Source: Muribaculum intestinale (GTDB lineage Bacteria > Bacteroidota > Bacteroidia > Bacteroidales > Muribaculaceae). Taken from it: a stretch of DNA of 64,000 nt. Each line of letters begins with the position of its first letter. Position 1 is the stretch's first letter. Below, piece by piece: positions 63,575-64,000 of the stretch. Location: positions 2,232,001 through 2,296,000 of the forward strand of contig NZ_CP021421.1 of assembly GCF_002201515.1 (NCBI RefSeq), given 5' to 3'. Under the pieces are notes generated by a model, which saw only the letters and a list, made by a program, of their open reading frames with translations, was not told where the DNA came from and searched no databases. The position numbers and the translations under genes are program-made.

Positions 63575-63602
63575 AGAAGGTTCGGGTTATGTCTGATGCC
63601 GT

Positions 63603-64000
63603 TTAATACTCATTCCATGGGCGTATCTCTATGTCGTCGGGCGACAGGTGGGTAAATGCGTCGATGAATGCCGAGGCCAGACGAGCATTTGTCAGAAGAG
63701 GAATGTTGAGGTCTATAGCTGCACGGCGTATGCGGTATCCGTTAGTGAGCTCAGTCTCGGTAAGATTCTTGGGCACGTTGACAACGAGGTCTACTTCTTT
63801 GTTGTGGAGAAGTTCGAGTGCCTGAGGCTGCATGTCGGGCTGGCTTGGCCAGTATACCTTCACTGCAGGGATGCCATTGTCGGTAAGGAACTGGTGTGTA
63901 CCGCCGGTGGCATAGAGTCTGTATCCGTTGTTGTTTAGTTCATGGGCTGCTTCGAGCATGTCGGCCTTCTGCTTTGGTGTGCCTGTCGACAGCAACACTC
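63603..64000 (-). CDS. carB: Carbamoyl-phosphate synthase large subunit, C-terminal part
   Basis: The visible 132 residues are the MGS-like allosteric domain at the end of CarB: LLSTGTPKQKADMLEAAHEL, GYRLYATGGTHQFLTDNGIPAVKVYW, NKEVDLVVNVPKN, NGYRIRRAAIDLNIPLLTNARLASAFIDA. The 5' part lies beyond the window. CarB makes carbamoyl phosphate for pyrimidine and arginine synthesis. It ends 29 bases beyond a strong hairpin. Confidence 0.93.
   Translation of the reverse strand, partial: VLLSTGTPKQKADMLEAAHELNNNGYRLYATGGTHQFLTDNGIPAVKVYWPSQPDMQPQALELLHNKEVDLVVNVPKNLTETELTNGYRIRRAAIDLNIPLLTNARLASAFIDAFTHLSPDDIEIRPWNEY

Overview
The window looks like a chromosomal segment of a gut Bacteroidales bacterium, most likely of the Muribaculaceae (S24-7) group. 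This is inferred from SusC/SusD pairs, Bacteroidetes promoters (TTTG or TTG, about 20 bases, then TAnnTTTG), T9SS-like C-terminal domains, a TamL-type lipoprotein and near absence of Shine-Dalgarno sites. No marker gene fixes the genus.

Layout: 1-1.8 kb carries the end of a secreted beta-propeller-like protein and queC. A membrane protein at 1.95-2.9 kb has lost its last residues to a decayed IS5-like element (2891-4070). Next come a sugar MFS transporter and pullulanase (starch or glycogen use), a tiny T9SS-domain protein, and a three-gene unit joining a secreted DKNYY-repeat protein with a His/Cys-rich N-terminus to a FecCD-type ABC permease and ATPase. A TrkH/potassium-channel pair, a TamL-like BamA-family lipoprotein, two HAD phosphatases and a YidE/AspT-like transporter follow. 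A TolC-MacA-MacB type efflux operon runs on the minus strand into a LytS/LytTR two-component system whose kinase has His clusters predicted to face the periplasm. An intact ISAs1-family element (21993-23221) has split the efflux permease gene.

From 28 to 46 kb lies a coherent N-glycan/chitobiose locus. GH20, NagB and a PIG-L deacetylase are on the minus strand. Divergently transcribed are an MFS importer, a GH130 mannosyl-GlcNAc phosphorylase, GH92 mannosidase, SusC, SusD, a GH18 endo-beta-N-acetylglucosaminidase and two DUF1735-type surface lipoproteins (discoidin and LamG). A plausible flow is surface cleavage by GH18, import by SusCD, trimming by GH92 and GH20, import of Man-GlcNAc by the MFS protein, phosphorolysis by GH130 and deamination by NagB. 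A DUF1573 protein and a GH3 enzyme follow.

The last part has bioA with an acyl-CoA ligase, a split ThrE-type exporter, a LysR regulator, a secreted four-module protein, three tandem tRNA-Arg(ACG) genes, an acyltransferase, a Crp-family regulator cut off from its promoter by a third IS (60698-62066), mltG, a DUF2007 protein and the 3' end of carB.

The most useful second-look items are the three IS insertions with readable target duplications and gene consequences, the DKNYY-ABC unit, the His-loop kinase beside an efflux operon, a small structured transcription unit at 18.8-18.96 kb, three apparently leaderless genes, and a NagB-less PIG-L enzyme where NagA would be expected.
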